This document shows positions 12,180-24,392 of a DNA stretch of 64,000 nucleotides, piece by piece. The position numbers and the translations under genes are program-made. The notes under the pieces are model-generated. The model was given only the letters and a program-made list of their open reading frames with translations. It was not told the origin of the DNA and searched no databases. The stretch spans positions 52,849 to 116,848 of the forward strand of contig JAYMTA010000014.1 in assembly GCA_036897625.1 (NCBI GenBank). Direction: 5' to 3'. Source of the DNA: Pelargonium cotyledonis (taxonomy: Eukaryota > Streptophyta > Magnoliopsida > Geraniales > Geraniaceae). Position 1 is the first letter of the stretch. Every line of letters starts with the position of its first letter.

Positions 12180-15100
12180 TTATTCTTTTTCTTTTACCGT
12201 TGTCAGTAGGGCTATTAGCACTGTAAATTTAAAGTCTTTTGGCAGATGAGTTAGTTTAATTATGTTACCAGTAACTGAATTTAACAAGTATACTTTAGTA
12301 CACCCCTTCCTTTTATTTACCAGTCACGCTTTACTTCCTTTAATATTATCTGCTTTTTTGAACCAAGACCTAAAAACCCACCCTTTATTATAATTATTCT
12401 GTAGCACACGACACAAGTCATGTAATAGAGAGAGAAGTTAAAGTTATACTTCTTTCATTGTTCATACTTAAAAGAAAATATACGGCAGAATTCTATCCAT
12501 AACATAAAAGGGGACTCTAAAATGTTTCTTTGAGCTTTAAATTTCCGTCTGTGTATATATAGGAGATTTAGGGGTTTACTTAGGTTTTTCTTATTAAAGG
12601 TGTGGGAAGTAGTTAAGAAACTCTTGGTAAGAAGGTATAGAATAAACGAACTCTTACACAGCTTAGTTAGGACTCCTTGATAGGATTATAAGTCACTAAT
12701 CTCAGATTTTTATAAAATTCTTCTAGATGAGTCCTTTATGAAAAGGGACCTTTTGAAGCATTGGTTTTTGAATACAATGTGGGGCTTAAATTGCAGGGTC
12801 TCTAAACTATTTAGAATCTTTGTACAAATTAGAGGGCTATATAACTCTTTAGCTTGACGCGTTTTTTAGAGCTAGAATAAAAATTAGATCCTATTCAATA
12901 CATGAAATCTTGCATCAGGTAAAGGAGTCCTTGTGGATACTACTTACTAGATTACTATTCCGGTGTTTATAGTATTTTAAAGATATTCGTACTAGTTTTT
13001 CGCTTTGTGGAGACGGATACCTTGGTTGCTCATGTGAAGCCCTTGTTATTCATTTTTCAGCAACTCATAATAATTTATAGGTCCTTTTAGATTAGAGATG
13101 TGGTTCGTTTGAGAATAGCGAAAGTAAAGCCTCGTTAAAAAACCTTATAGTGACCAAAAAGACGTAGGAAATGCTGATAGGAGCGCCGGGCTCAAATACT
13201 ACTACAGTTTTTCTATTATTTAAAAATTATCTTTACCCAAATTAAATGAAAGTTCCTATTTTATAGTTGCAAAAACTCCCAGATTTTCAATAGTCCTGAA
13301 ATAGAACGAGTATCTCTTGTTACATCACAAGTAAATCTTGGATGGATACTAGTAATAGTACAGTGGTAAAAAGGTTACAGCATGTTTTCATGAAAGAGGT
13401 CCGTCCCTCCCCTTCGATCTTTCAGAACGAGTGCCGCCAATTCAAAACTGGTTTACACTAGCAATAAGCGGGTATTTTACTAGACGAAATTCCGTGGATT
13501 CAAGTATGCCCTTGTAAATTCTTTCTATAGAGAGGCGCTATTGGTAGTTTCAGAATATGCAATACATTAATTATATAATTTTAGAATTGATAACAAAATC
13601 CATTTTAATTAATAGAATTAATTAAAGGAGTTCTTTTCCTGTATGATCCTGGCTCTAACAGTCTACTTGTAAAAGTTAGCCCTTTATTCATCAGTTACGA
13701 ATAAACAAGGAATGCATATTAAATTGAAAAATACCAAAGTTACTGTCTATAAATTGGAATATCAGATACTGCACAACCCTGTACAAATTTCTTAATATAG
13801 CTACCAGAAAAAACATGAATTTAAGTCTCCTAAGACTAAGGATAGGAATCTATTTCTCTATCTACTGCTTACTTGCTTTCATGTCCTAAATCCTATAACC
13901 TAATAAAGGGGGGGCTTCGCTTTTGCCTTTAAAGTCTTTATCTTTTGTACTTTACAGTTCCTATAAAAAAACTACGCTACACTTAAAAATGCCTAAAATG
14001 GAAACTTCTTACTTTTCCTTAAACCTTTGGATTTATAGGTAAGTTTTTACTTGTATAAACAGGGGGTTTAACCTCAATACAACTAGACAGTCGCATCACT
14101 CCTAAACTCGGTTTGGATGGTATGGTAGAAAAAACTATGACTACTATAGGATGCAAAGGAACAGCATCCTTATTATACAAAAAAGGGCACCCGTAAAGTA
14201 GCTTGACTAAAGGTTTTTAGTGCTTTTTTTTTAACAGAATATCGTGCTAATACTAATTTATGTCCGGTCTTTATTTAGTTAAATTAAATTAGATTTTGGT
14301 TAGGTAGTCAAGTATCAATTCATTAGTAGATTTCGACTCCTATTTAGATAAAATTACCAACTTTCAACACAAGCGGATCCTCTATCTGAAGAATTTTATA
14401 TGCTCTAGTTACACTAACGACGATTATTAGCAAAACTGCACTTTAAAGTAAATATTTACTACGATATGTCGAGACCTTGCTATATAAACAGACATAATTT
14501 CAGTGATCCAAAGTTAAATAAATCCACCTTTTGCTTCATTTGTTTCTAAATTCAATATGGTAGTAGTGTTGTAATAAGGAAACTAGGATTTATTTAGGAT
14601 AAGTTAGCGAATCCTCCCAATTATCAGGACTATAAATTCTAATTGAAAAATAGAGTACAATTTCATTATTAATAAACAAGTAGTCTTAAAGGGTGAAAGT
14701 TTAAGTTCAGATAAACATAAAAGTTTATCAAAGGGATGTCTGCTTTTATTATATTAGTAGACTGCTTTGAGAATTCGGTGTAAAACTCCTCACGAATCCA
14801 TTCTAAAGAACAGAAACAAGAACTATGCAATCCCATTATAGACATGCTCCTTTTTAAAATAAAATTTACAAAAGTTCCCAAAACTAGCAAGCGCAGCGGT
14901 GGTGCTAGTGTTAAGGATAACCTTAGGATTTGCGGTTATCAGGAAGAGCAAAGGGCACCCTTTCATGCTCAGTTAAATAGGAGCCATAAACTGCGTACAA
15001 TTGAAATGAGCTCCTGTTTTATGTCCCTTTATGGAGCTTTGTTCTTCCCTTTTCGACTAGTTTTACTCACACTGCTTTAATTTGAGAATCCTATCTATTG

Positions 15101-16920
15101 CCGAGATTCAAAGTCTCCAAAGTAGGCTCAACAGTCTTCATGAGGACCTGGCTTTTTAAAGAGTTATGCCGCGTAATTAAATATCGAATTCTTTATGGGG
15201 GAGCTATATGGGCAGTTACCCCGAATTTCTTACTATACTACTTCCTATAGACAGAGGGAAAGTAATTATTATAGGAATAGACTTGTCATGATATTCTAGG
15301 GATAATACCACGCCTGAATAAGAATGTTTACGACATATAACATTAACGAGTAATAAAGACTGAGAGACTGCAAAAAAGGCAAAGTTGCAGAATTATTAAA
15401 AGCTAAAAATTAAGTTAAAAAGGGGGGGCTTAAATCGTGAATTCTATAAGAGAGAATATTATAAAAGGCCTTTTCTTCCATTAATCTAGATAGTAAATAA
15501 GAAATGACTCTTAAGAAAGCAATTCCAAGCTAGAACCTCGCATCCTTCGGAGGTACCTACAGTTAATAAGTAAAGGCTTAAGTCTTCAAATTCCAATGCC
15601 CTTAAATTAATAAACAAGAGGTATTGTTTCGTTTTATAATGGGGTCGATTTTTGTATACTCACCTTCTACCTAAACTTTATATAAGTCTAGCTGCTTTGT
15701 GCATTAGTTATAGATCCGGTACTCGATCAAACCTAGGTGTAGATAGATTAAGCACGTAAATGGGAAGGAGTTTTTCCTTATACATTACGGGGGTCTAATA
15801 CAAATCTTGATAAAAAACTAAGGTAAATGGTAAATAAAATTATTATAAAACCCTTTCTTGAAGCCCTTTGCTTGAGCTAAAACGTGGGCTAGAGTACCTA
15901 TACGTATTCTTTTTTTCTACTTTTAATTTTAAGAGACCCTTATTCTGAATTCATTAAATTGATAGCAAAAGTTCTCGTACTCTAGTTCTTGTGTAGACTC
16001 AAACCTCTTTTTTGTAAAAATTGTTCAGCCTTTACTTAATCCAAAAACTCCACGCGCAAACAGTATAAATTCTTTTAGGACTTAACTCTTAACTTGTCAA
16101 AACGGAATCTAAATCTAGCTTCACCCCCTTTACTACAAAAAACTAACTCTTTGAAGTTCCCTATACTCTCTAAAAGAAAGCTGACCCGATACGATAAACT
16201 TAACAGGAAACCTTAGATAAACAAAAGGAATATGCGCACTTCTCAATCGCAAAGGCTGTCCAAAAGTTCGTTAAATTACTCCTTTATTTACCTTACTTAA
16301 TAGCTTGCTGCATATTTTATATACCCTTTTTTGAAATTCTCCGAAATCAGTCAAAGAGAGCACAAATATGCATTCAAAACTCGGAAACTTGCAAGTACAA
16401 GGAACATCGGGAGTTCCTCTTAAAAGCAATCTATTTACGTACCTGCAAAAACCTGCTATGGAGACTTCTCTGGACCACTACTGCATATACCAAAAAGAGT
16501 TTCCTACTGTGTCCCTGACTATAGGATATAGAATAAGTCTCAGCAGTACCATATCCTTTCGATAACCGCTTCTAGCATTACTGTAGATATACAAAAAGAG
16601 CAACCAACTAAATGTATAAGTAATTCATTTTCATTAGTAAAATACAAGTCTGTATATTACCTTTCTTTAGGAAGTGAAGATTCTTTTTAGACTCGAGAAA
16701 ACCTGAATACCCCGTATGTACTCTATACTTTTTGCTATCCAAAGGAGTACAACTTCTTCTTTGTTATACACGCAAACCCTTTTTAGTTTAGAAAGTCTAG
16801 AATCCCTAAGCCAAAAGATCTTGTATCGTTTAGCATAAATTTTGTTTAAGCAGTCAAGAAGTAAACTCTTAAAAAGTATACTACGGGAGAAATCCTTATT
16901 GTTTGATTACCATCTTAAAC
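12180..16920. other. Stretch with no recognised gene
   Basis: Frames reach at most 78 codons and overlap each other on opposite strands (for example 14669-14890 and 14844-15080), as chance frames do. No tRNA-like sequence that I could support and no repeat beyond single words. Confidence 0.5.
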
Positions 16921-16933
16921 TTAAAGAAACTAC

Positions 16934-16997
16934 TCTGGACGGGACTTGAATCAACGGCATTCCCTATGTTTAAGGTGTGCTCTACCGGTAAGTCCCT
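16934..16997 (-). pseudogene. tRNA-like relic
   Basis: Minus strand: D-arm-like TTACCGGTAGAGCAC, a middle part CCTTAAACATAGGG and a T-arm GTTGATTCAAGTCCCG. The anticodon stem is partly closed (CCTTAAACATAGG), the acceptor is absent. A 104-codon minus frame (16896-17210) covers it; I take that frame as chance because it overlaps this relic and lacks ATG. Confidence 0.4.
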
Positions 16998-17009
16998 TAT
17001 TTCGAGATA

Positions 17010-18540
17010 GTTTACAGTCCGGCTGCTTTGGCTGCGTAGAATCTGAATTGTATTGTTTCGTTTTATTAGTAATTGTTGACTCTGTAGACTAGTAAACAAA
17101 GGAAACTTCTCATGATTGATCTGACTGAAACTACTCCTGTTTATAAGCCAAGGCGCGGCTATAATATAGGATTTGGCGCTGGGCTGCCTGGTATATAAGA
17201 AAAAATACAACTAAATTTGGATTTTCCTATTCTGGAAGAGGGTGGGTTGGAGGCTTTTAATAAAGTCTGGATATATAGAAAATCAATAGGTGTTTTCATT
17301 ACCAAAACATTTCTTATTCTAGTAATATGTTTCAGTAAGATTTTGTTCTCAAGGACAGTTTTATGGATCCTTTTTACTTATCTATATTTGTGGAGTCTCT
17401 TAAAAGAGCTTGCTATAGGACCCATAAACTTCTACCTTGCCGATAAAAAAAGTTCCTGCCCCCCCCTTTGCGAATCCGCGGGTTTCCCGTATCAAGTATA
17501 TACATTTTCGAGGAAGTTTTTTTAATAATGAAATCTTACAACACAAATGTAATTGCGCTGAAAAAGGGGACTCCCTCGTATGATTGTAATAAGAGTTTCT
17601 CAAGAGTTGCCCAGCTTAACTAAAAGGCGCTCATGTGCTATATCATATCTGTGGACATACTGCCTATTAACAAAGGACGTTTTTCGACTTAATCTAAGCA
17701 GAACTATAGAATTATTCTAGTTTTTATATAGGCTTTATTACTACCTTCTATTAGAAATTCCGTACAGATAAGAATACATGACCAAAATCCCGACTAATTA
17801 ACCACTTATCTCAGATTATTAGCAAATAAAAGCATTCCTAAACTTTAGAGACGGAAAGAGTACGTTATTGCATTGATCAATCGCATTCGAAAGAGAACCT
17901 CAATTTGTTGATCTAAAGTAGGAGCACTCCGTTCATTCAAGATTTAGTTTTAACAGAGGAATCTCCTTGTACCCGAGCTGTGTGCGCCCCGGTTATTCTA
18001 AGCATGGAGTTTAGAGCTAAAAAAAATCCTTACGCAATCTTGTTTTTTACTTGTTTAAATTATTACAATTACTTGATTAAAAAGAGAGCCTCAAAGTTTG
18101 TTAACTCTTGAAATATCAAAGGTTCAAAGCGAATGATCTTGGATATAGGATTAGCTTTCAGTTCTAGGGAGCCCGCATTCATTATAGAGTGTTTAAGTTT
18201 GAACTACTTTCGCACAGGGAAAAGCAATAAATAAAGTTCCAGTCTAGTTTTATAGGTATTCTATATACATGAATATCAAAAAGATAACTATTTGACATAG
18301 TACTCGTTTTTTCTAGATTAGGGACTCCTTTCCTAACATTTCTTTTCTATTTACCCAGAATACTGTAAGCAAAAAGCAGCAACAGGAAGGCAAGATTGAT
18401 CTTGTGTCTTGAGTAGTTCACATAAAAAGGAAAAACACCTAAGCGCTTATTTATAAAGTGAATCTATTAAGTCCTCTTTCCAACTATAAGTATGTATAAC
18501 TCGTTCGTAAATAAAAAGTAACTCTCGTTGTTGTAAAGTT
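17010..18540. other. Stretch with no supported gene
   Basis: Two frames of 104 and 102 codons diverge from TTG codons at 17210 (minus) and 17217 (plus). The second is crossed by another minus frame (17400-17603). Their predicted proteins show no domain that I know. I see no RNA signal after 17010. Confidence 0.4.
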
Positions 18541-18546
18541 TTAGTA

Positions 18547-18605
18547 TAGCGGATACGACTGGAACCCATGGCTTCTCTTTCAACTGCACTCGAATTTACC
18601 AAATT
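18547..18605 (-). pseudogene. Decayed tRNA-Phe-like relic
   Basis: Minus strand: TTTGGTAAATTCGAG, then a loop-like AGTTGAAAGA that contains GAA, the Phe anticodon, then T-arm ATGGGTTCCAGTCG and TATCCGC, which would suit a Phe acceptor 3' strand. The 5' acceptor strand and D-arm are missing. The Phe reading is inference from GAA and the 3' strand. Confidence 0.35.
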
Positions 18606-18609
18606 GAAA

Positions 18610-21330
18610 CTGGCTTAAAACAGTCACCTTATGATATCTGGTTTCACTTAACAATTCCTGGACTTTTGAGAGTATGAGTAAAGAATTTCTTTATATAGGT
18701 GATTTCATCTTCACTTTTTATTTGCAGGTTTGAGTATTAAATTAGAGTGCCCCTACTAAACTAAGACGCCTTTAGATACTATAAAAATTATAATTAATAC
18801 CAGATCAGGTATATCGAATATCAGTAAATTAAACTCGCTAGGGAACAATAAGAAAATAAGTTCTCGTATCTTAAAAATTATCTAGATACATTCTAGTTAG
18901 TAGTAGCTTTCGGGAAAGAGTAAAAGCAATTAACCCATTTGAACGAAGTGGACGAAATACTAGTAATTTTAGGTCCTTATAAGCGCCCATTTACGTTAAT
19001 GAAAAGTCAATATTAAATAAAGACATTTTAAGCAAAAGACTAAGAGTACCCTTACGTTTAATATTAATGGATAGACCCTTTTTAGTAAGAAAAAGCTACA
19101 CCTTTAACTAATAGTTAGACCTAGTATGTATGGAAACTGCCCTCAAAATTAGCGAATTTACCTGTCTAAGTTTATAGAATGCTGGGAGGAAATCAGAATA
19201 CACTGAATTACATTGTAATATGTGCACCAGCGCTCCTACCTCAACAATTGAGTTCTACTTTTTTTCTTACCAGTATTTACTTAATAGTATTACCTCGCGC
19301 ATGTATTTTGGCATAATGTAAAGGTAGCTTGAACTCATGCAAAAACTTTTTAGATCAAGGTTTTTAATACTCCTTAATTAAGTAAGAATGTTTGACTAAG
19401 ATAATGATAATAGGATTTATAGAAGCCCCTCTAATAGTTTAATAAAACGGAAGAGTTAAGGAATTCTAAGTCTCCGGGTTCCCTTCCTAATAAGTAGAGG
19501 AAAGTCTTGTCTTTGGGACTGCTCTTTCTTAAATCCCAATAAAACAAATGGTAAAGCTGCACCTTAATTAGCAAGTACTTGTTTCAGGAATGAGAAATCT
19601 TACAGTCATGACATTCTCTAATTCAAGTACTCTTCTTTCTCTCCTCTGTAAGACCGGTCTTGAACCTTGTACTTGTTGCTATTGTTTCATGATGCTTGGG
19701 CTAGTTGTATAAACAAAACGTGTTTAGTAGGGCTCTTTGAATATTAAAGTGTGGATTTTTCTCATAAATAATAATAAGGATTATTATCGGTAACATGCTC
19801 TAATTTCTTGTCTGCTATAGCCCGGGGAAGTACTAAAAAGGGTAGAGTGTGCCCCTAAAAGTTCTACTAAGGACAGTTTCTTCGAATTATCTTGCAACTT
19901 CATTTGAGTCGAAGATTCTTTCTTATATGAGGTTTATTCCAGGCATTAGCGAAAGGCATCCTTTTATAAAAAAGTGGGGAATATCCCTGTTATTTAGATC
20001 TTATAAAGCTCTTCTAGTTCTAGCAATCCCTATGTATTCCTAAGAACGGATATTGCTATTTTAGAAGTCCTTGGTAATAAAAGATTTCGTAGGTATTATT
20101 CTAAGGATTCCCAAACGAAATCACAAGTTTACTAAAGACTATCCTTATTCTTTTATCCTTCGTATAATGGCTAAAAACTCATCATTTGTGTTATCTGCCG
20201 TGCAGTTCAAATGCACTCGGGTGAGGCCACTTGATCTCAAAAACCTTGGGTTTATCCATTGCAGTTTTCTCATATCTAAAATGAAACTCTCTTATAAGGA
20301 CTCACATGCATGAAATTGAAGTGGTAAAGTCCGTTTAAAAAGAAACCCCTTAAATAATGGATTTCAACTCACAGGGTCATACTAAACTCGTTAGTAAAGA
20401 ATTAGTTACATGGCTTAAATAACTCACAAATTAAAACACGTTAGAGGTTTAAAAATTACTAAGCCAGTGTTACTTAACTATACCTATAATTACGCTCAAA
20501 AGGGGCATATATAAACCTAGGCAAACCTTTAGAGTGTCCACTTTAGTATACAAAAGTTATCATGTTGTAATTTCCAATTAGATACCCTGTTGAATTCTGT
20601 CATAATACTAAGTCATTAAATTATGGTATAGTATTCACGAATAGGTATAGAGAAAAACCCCAGAGACGCTTTGATTCAGTATAACGGTATCCCAGTTTAG
20701 TAAAAAGTCAAATTATTATCCCAAGATTTAATTTATTGGTATAATTAAAGGGATCTCATTCAGGAGTGTTTTTACTTTCTAGTGTTTCTTAAAAAAGGGG
20801 AAAGCTCCATATATTTTATATTTTAGCTTGTTCATTCTAACGTATTCTGCTAAGTAATATTTGTACTCGTATCCAAGGAGGTCCTCTCGGTAGATACCCT
20901 TTTTTACTCAGGGACAATAGTAAAGTTAGCCATAGTAGGGAACTTTTCGTCTAATAATTAGGGTTTACTATATTTTTTAATAGTCTGGTATTTGTTTTAG
21001 TCAAGAATTGTAAAAAACTCTCTTTTAAAAGACTTAGTCTTAGTCCTTAAAAATGCTTCTACTTTTCTCATTAAGAAACTCTAACGGAATTCCCCTGACT
21101 TGAAATGGTTTATATAAAAACGAATTTTATTTTGAAGCAGAGCTCGTGTAACAACAAAAAGCTGGGAGGATACATCTAGAATTGTAATGAGTCCTATATA
21201 TGCAACCGCTTACCTATAAACCTTTAGAATTTTATTTGCAAAGTAAAATCAAGTACATAATGCTGAAAATCTGATTAAGCTGTTTTGGTAATTAGTTTTC
21301 TTAAAAAAGTTTACTCTTAAAAAACTAAAA
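18610..21330. other. Stretch with no supported gene
   Basis: Two plus-strand frames (19849-20043 and 20071-20313) share a phase but are separated by a TAA and a TAG, which is unremarkable. A weak minus-strand T-arm-like string lies near 19655. TAGATACCC occurs at 20579 and 20891. Confidence 0.45.
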
Positions 21331-21331
21331 A

Positions 21332-21404
21332 ACGCTTTTAGTTCAGTTCGGTAGAACACAGTTTCAAAATACTGGATGGTGCAGGTTCAAGTCCTTCACA
21401 GCTA
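21332..21404 (+). pseudogene. Decayed tRNA-Trp-like copy 2
   Basis: ACGCTTTTAGTTCAGTTCG followed by GTAGAACAC matches organellar tRNA-Trp closely, including an intact GTTC/GAAC D-stem. The anticodon arm CAGTTTCAAAATACTG closes four pairs around an eight-base loop with no CCA; one registration would read TCA, but this is not secure. The T-arm TGCAGGTTCAAGTCC is partly paired and the acceptor end is lost. It is more like the canonical gene than copy 1 in the D-loop (AGTTCGG). Confidence 0.55.
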
Positions 21405-21540
21405 TAACGAACCTCTTCAACATTAAGTTTGAGCCAATCCAAGCATTCCTATTAATAGGGGTCAATCTTTATAATCCTGGTAATTGAGGGACCAATATCT
21501 ACTCCTGAATTAACTTACTTTTGTATTGTACTTATTATCT

Positions 21541-21735
21541 TCTTAGGAATTAGAACTCTCTTAGTCTTGATACTTCATACCTAGACTCTGTATCTCTTAC
21601 TGTTTACTAGTCTATCTTTCTTATTAGCAGCTATACTTTTATGAGCTCTACTATTCTAAGCTGTACCTATTTTAGCTAGTGTATTTCTTGTAGAGTTGTA
21701 GCTAGGATCTATTAGTAGTATAGTTAGCTATAGTA
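21541..21735 (-). repeat. Purine-rich repeat block (minus copy)
   Basis: Read on the minus strand it is rich in A and G and contains AGATACAGAGTCTAGGTAT, which matches 28135-28155 with one difference, and GGTATGAAG followed by CAAGACTAAGAG, as in the copies at 34562 and 49453. Two tRNA-like relics (21955-22015, 21810-21863) lie upstream on the same strand. This is the same order, tRNA-like then purine block, as in the composite repeats at 32.0 and 34.4 kb. Confidence 0.45.
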
Positions 21736-21809
21736 TCATACCAAGAACCGGGTTTTAGAAGTACTTTAGTTTAGATATAAGCAGCAACTGAAACAAACTT
21801 TCCTTTTTT

Positions 21810-21863
21810 CGTTGAGTTGAACCAATGACTTGAGATTTCACGAACCGGCGCTCTAACCACAAT
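21810..21863 (-). pseudogene. tRNA-like relic, His/Met type
   Basis: Minus strand: TGTGGTTAGAGCGCC (D-arm 3' part), GGTTCGTGAAATC (anticodon arm with a TCGTGAA loop), then GTCATTGGTTCAACTC (T-arm). The core is well kept but the acceptor stem is gone. The GTGGTTAGAGC head links it to the family at 28.4, 32.0, 34.4, 49.6, 54.6 and 56.4 kb. Confidence 0.45.
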
Positions 21864-21954
21864 AAACAAGAGCTGAAATGCTTTAGTAAAGACAGAAAGA
21901 CTAGATATATAAGCTAGCTACTAGATTTGACTCTTGGTGATAAACAGGACTGGT

Positions 21955-22015
21955 AGAGTATATACGGGACTTGAACTCATGTATTATGTACTCTGTCTCT
22001 TAGTGTAGCTACCTG
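21955..22015 (-). pseudogene. tRNA-like relic
   Basis: Minus strand: GGTAGCTACACTAAGAG, then GTACATAATACATGAG and T-arm GAGTTCAAGTCCCG followed by TATATACTC. The middle holds CAT, so a Met type is possible. D-stem and acceptor are not convincing. Confidence 0.35.
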
Positions 22016-22907
22016 TCTAAAATCCAATTTAAGTAAGGAAGTAAGAATGGAATTGGCAAAGAATTTCATTTCTTAATCTTAATAAGGGTAGTTAAGTAAA
22101 ATGGACAGCCCTTTTGTACATTTTGCGAATTTACATTGGAATTCTCGCTAGAGTAGAATACTGTTACCAAGTTTAATACAATTAATTAAATCAGTACTAT
22201 AAGGACTAAAAAGTAGGAAAAACAGTCCTAAAAAGGTAACAACTCATTATGGATTAAGGAGAAAGGGTCCCTGTAATTGTTATTTAAACGAGAATACCAA
22301 ACACGTAGAAGTCTGGTTCACTAAATAAATTAATATGCACTGGGAATACCCTTAGAAAGAACCTAAAATGAATACCAGTAAGGGCTATGTATTATGTACC
22401 CCGGGTTTTGCTAGGAAAAGGTACATGTAGAGAAAATCTTAGGTTACTCCGCGGAAATCTATTAGGCCTAAGAATGTGGATTCAAAAAACCGAGCTATAT
22501 ATTTCCTACCCCTACTTCGACCTTCGTTAGTTGTTCTTAATGATGAGTGACTTATGAAAACATACGAAATCACTTCTATTTATTACTGCCCTTTTCGAAG
22601 GACTCTCTGGAATAAGGATTTCAATTTTATATTACACTTTTTTCTAATACTGTACAACCAAAGCATTCAGACCAATCCTAAAAAAAGTAAAAGGTCCATC
22701 CAGTCAGTCTTTAAAGCATACACAAGGAGTTCTTTTTTTAGTTTACTACTAAATGGATGCTTCCTTATGGTTAAGGAAACAAAGAAATTTATACAAGCAA
22801 GTTAAACAGAACTCTTATGAGATGAAGAAAAACCTCGATATCAGTCAAAAATAGAGTTGCACTCCTCTACTTAAAATGAATAAGTATCTCAGCCTGCGGG
22901 TAGTCTA

Positions 22908-22975
22908 CTTGAATTTGGTATAGCACAGGCTTCTTTCTTAATGTAACGGACGCGGGTTCAAAGTGTTTCATAGGA
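22908..22975 (+). pseudogene. tRNA-like relic
   Basis: TTTGGTATAGCACAG (D-arm remnant) is followed by CTTCTTTCTTAATG and GACGCGGGTTCAAAG (T-arm). The anticodon arm does not close. Two chance frames on opposite strands overlap it. Confidence 0.35.
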
Positions 22976-24325
22976 GTACTTTTGTTACCAATGGGAAAGG
23001 CACACTCAGATAAATTATCGTATAAGTATGCTGTATTTAAGAAGGTAAATATATATATCAGATGGAAGTTTCCTCTCCTCTTTGTCCCGTTTGGAAAAAA
23101 GCACGAATACGGGCTTCGCGGAATAAGTATAAGCAGTAGCTCCAAACACTTAAATCACCTTCAGGATTTGGTTAAAATGCTTTATTAAAAAGCTTGTGTA
23201 GAAGGCTAATACATATAAAATAAGGATTCCCACATCATGTATTATTTGCTGTCTTCTTAATGAGAATATTACTTGTATACTCCCCGTTTCGTTTGAATAT
23301 AGGTCTTATAGTCACTAGACACCTACTCAAAAGAGGGGCTTTCGCTGACTCAACAAATGAATAAATTTAGTACTGAATCAGAAAGCTTAACATATGGACT
23401 TCCCTGACACTACTACCCTTTGCCCACCTTTCGAAACATTATCACAAACAAGCTTGCACGATCTTTTACTAGTTATAACTAAATGTGTATTGTATTCTTG
23501 TACTTTTCATCTTACTATCTTTTTAAAGTCTTAGGTTGAACATGTTATACCTATCGTCTGCGGGGTCGATCGTTCATTAGGAAATTCTAGTTTGGTAATA
23601 GAGCTTATCTCCTTAGTGTAATAAGAATCTCTTTAAACGGAAATGAATTTGTGCTACTTTCTTTCTTTCAGACTGTCCAATTATGAAGCATCTTTGGGAA
23701 AATTCTGATCTATGAAATCGGCTACCTAAAATATCTATAACTAAAAACCAAGAAAGAATATGACAGAAAAGCCAATTACAACTATATGTTGTATATATCT
23801 TAAATTGAAAAAGAAAAAAGTAAGTAGGAGTTTTTCGATTACTTTACGAGTATTTTGGAATACTAAAGTGAGATATATTGTGTACTTTATGTTTATTAAC
23901 CAATAAAAAAATTGGGAGGACGCAGTAATTAAGGCCCTCTCATAAGAGGACCCCCTAGGTACACTTATTAGTCATTCTTTAAAACCTAATAAGCATCCCA
24001 TATTATTTTTTAAGGGCCCTTTTATTTGTAACAAAGGGATTGCTTCGACTGGGTTCGTTAGGGTGGGTTAGACAGGACAACTTTCTACGCATTTTATAGG
24101 TACCCGTTAATATTAGCTATTGTATACCCTCTGTTGTGAGTTTTATTAGTCCTTGCTATTTCAGGATAGAAGTGTAATGTAATAAACTTTTACTAGCCGT
24201 GAAATATCCGTAAGTTTATGCTTTTTATAGGGCCCGTGTTTTATAGAATACCTTTTGAAAAACTTAAGACCTTAACTTTATAAAAAGGAGAAGTGTTGAA
24301 CTATACAAAAAGTATTCTCTTAGAT
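22976..24325. other. Stretch with no recognised feature
   Basis: Only short frames and single words shared with other places. Nothing supportable. Confidence 0.45.
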
Positions 24326-24392
24326 ATACCAAGATTTGAACCTATGGCCGGTTAGTTAAAAGGCCCCGTTCTACCGACTAAGCTATGCACCC
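24326..24392 (-). pseudogene. Decayed tRNA-Lys(TTT)-like copy
   Basis: Minus strand: GGGTGCATAGCTTAGTCG, GTAGAACG, then CCTTTTAACTAA holding TTT in the loop position, then GCCATAGGTTCAAATC. This follows the usual organellar tRNA-Lys pattern along its full length. The anticodon stem is mispaired and the acceptor 3' strand (TTGGTAT) pairs poorly. About 67 nt, slightly short. Compare 42315-42385. Confidence 0.5.

Noticed and set aside
3801-13744. ATACCAAAGTTACT at 3801 and 13731, and the 17-base word AAAATGAAAATCACTTA at 4015 and 11790
   Set aside because: In 64 kb of this composition a few shared AT-rich words of this length are expected by chance, and flanks show no convincing continuation.
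16896-17525. Divergent pair of frames of 104 and 102 codons starting six bases apart
   Set aside because: Both start with TTG, the minus one covers a tRNA-like relic, and the plus one is crossed by a minus frame. Lengths are within chance for this composition.
19849-20313. Two same-phase frames that might be one broken gene
   Set aside because: A TAA and a TAG lie between them; 156 codons with two stops is expected several times by chance in this window.
20577-20592. ATTAGATACCCTG as a trace of small-subunit rRNA
   Set aside because: Flanking bases do not continue the rRNA pattern and the core word occurs at four other sites, so it is a general motif of this DNA.
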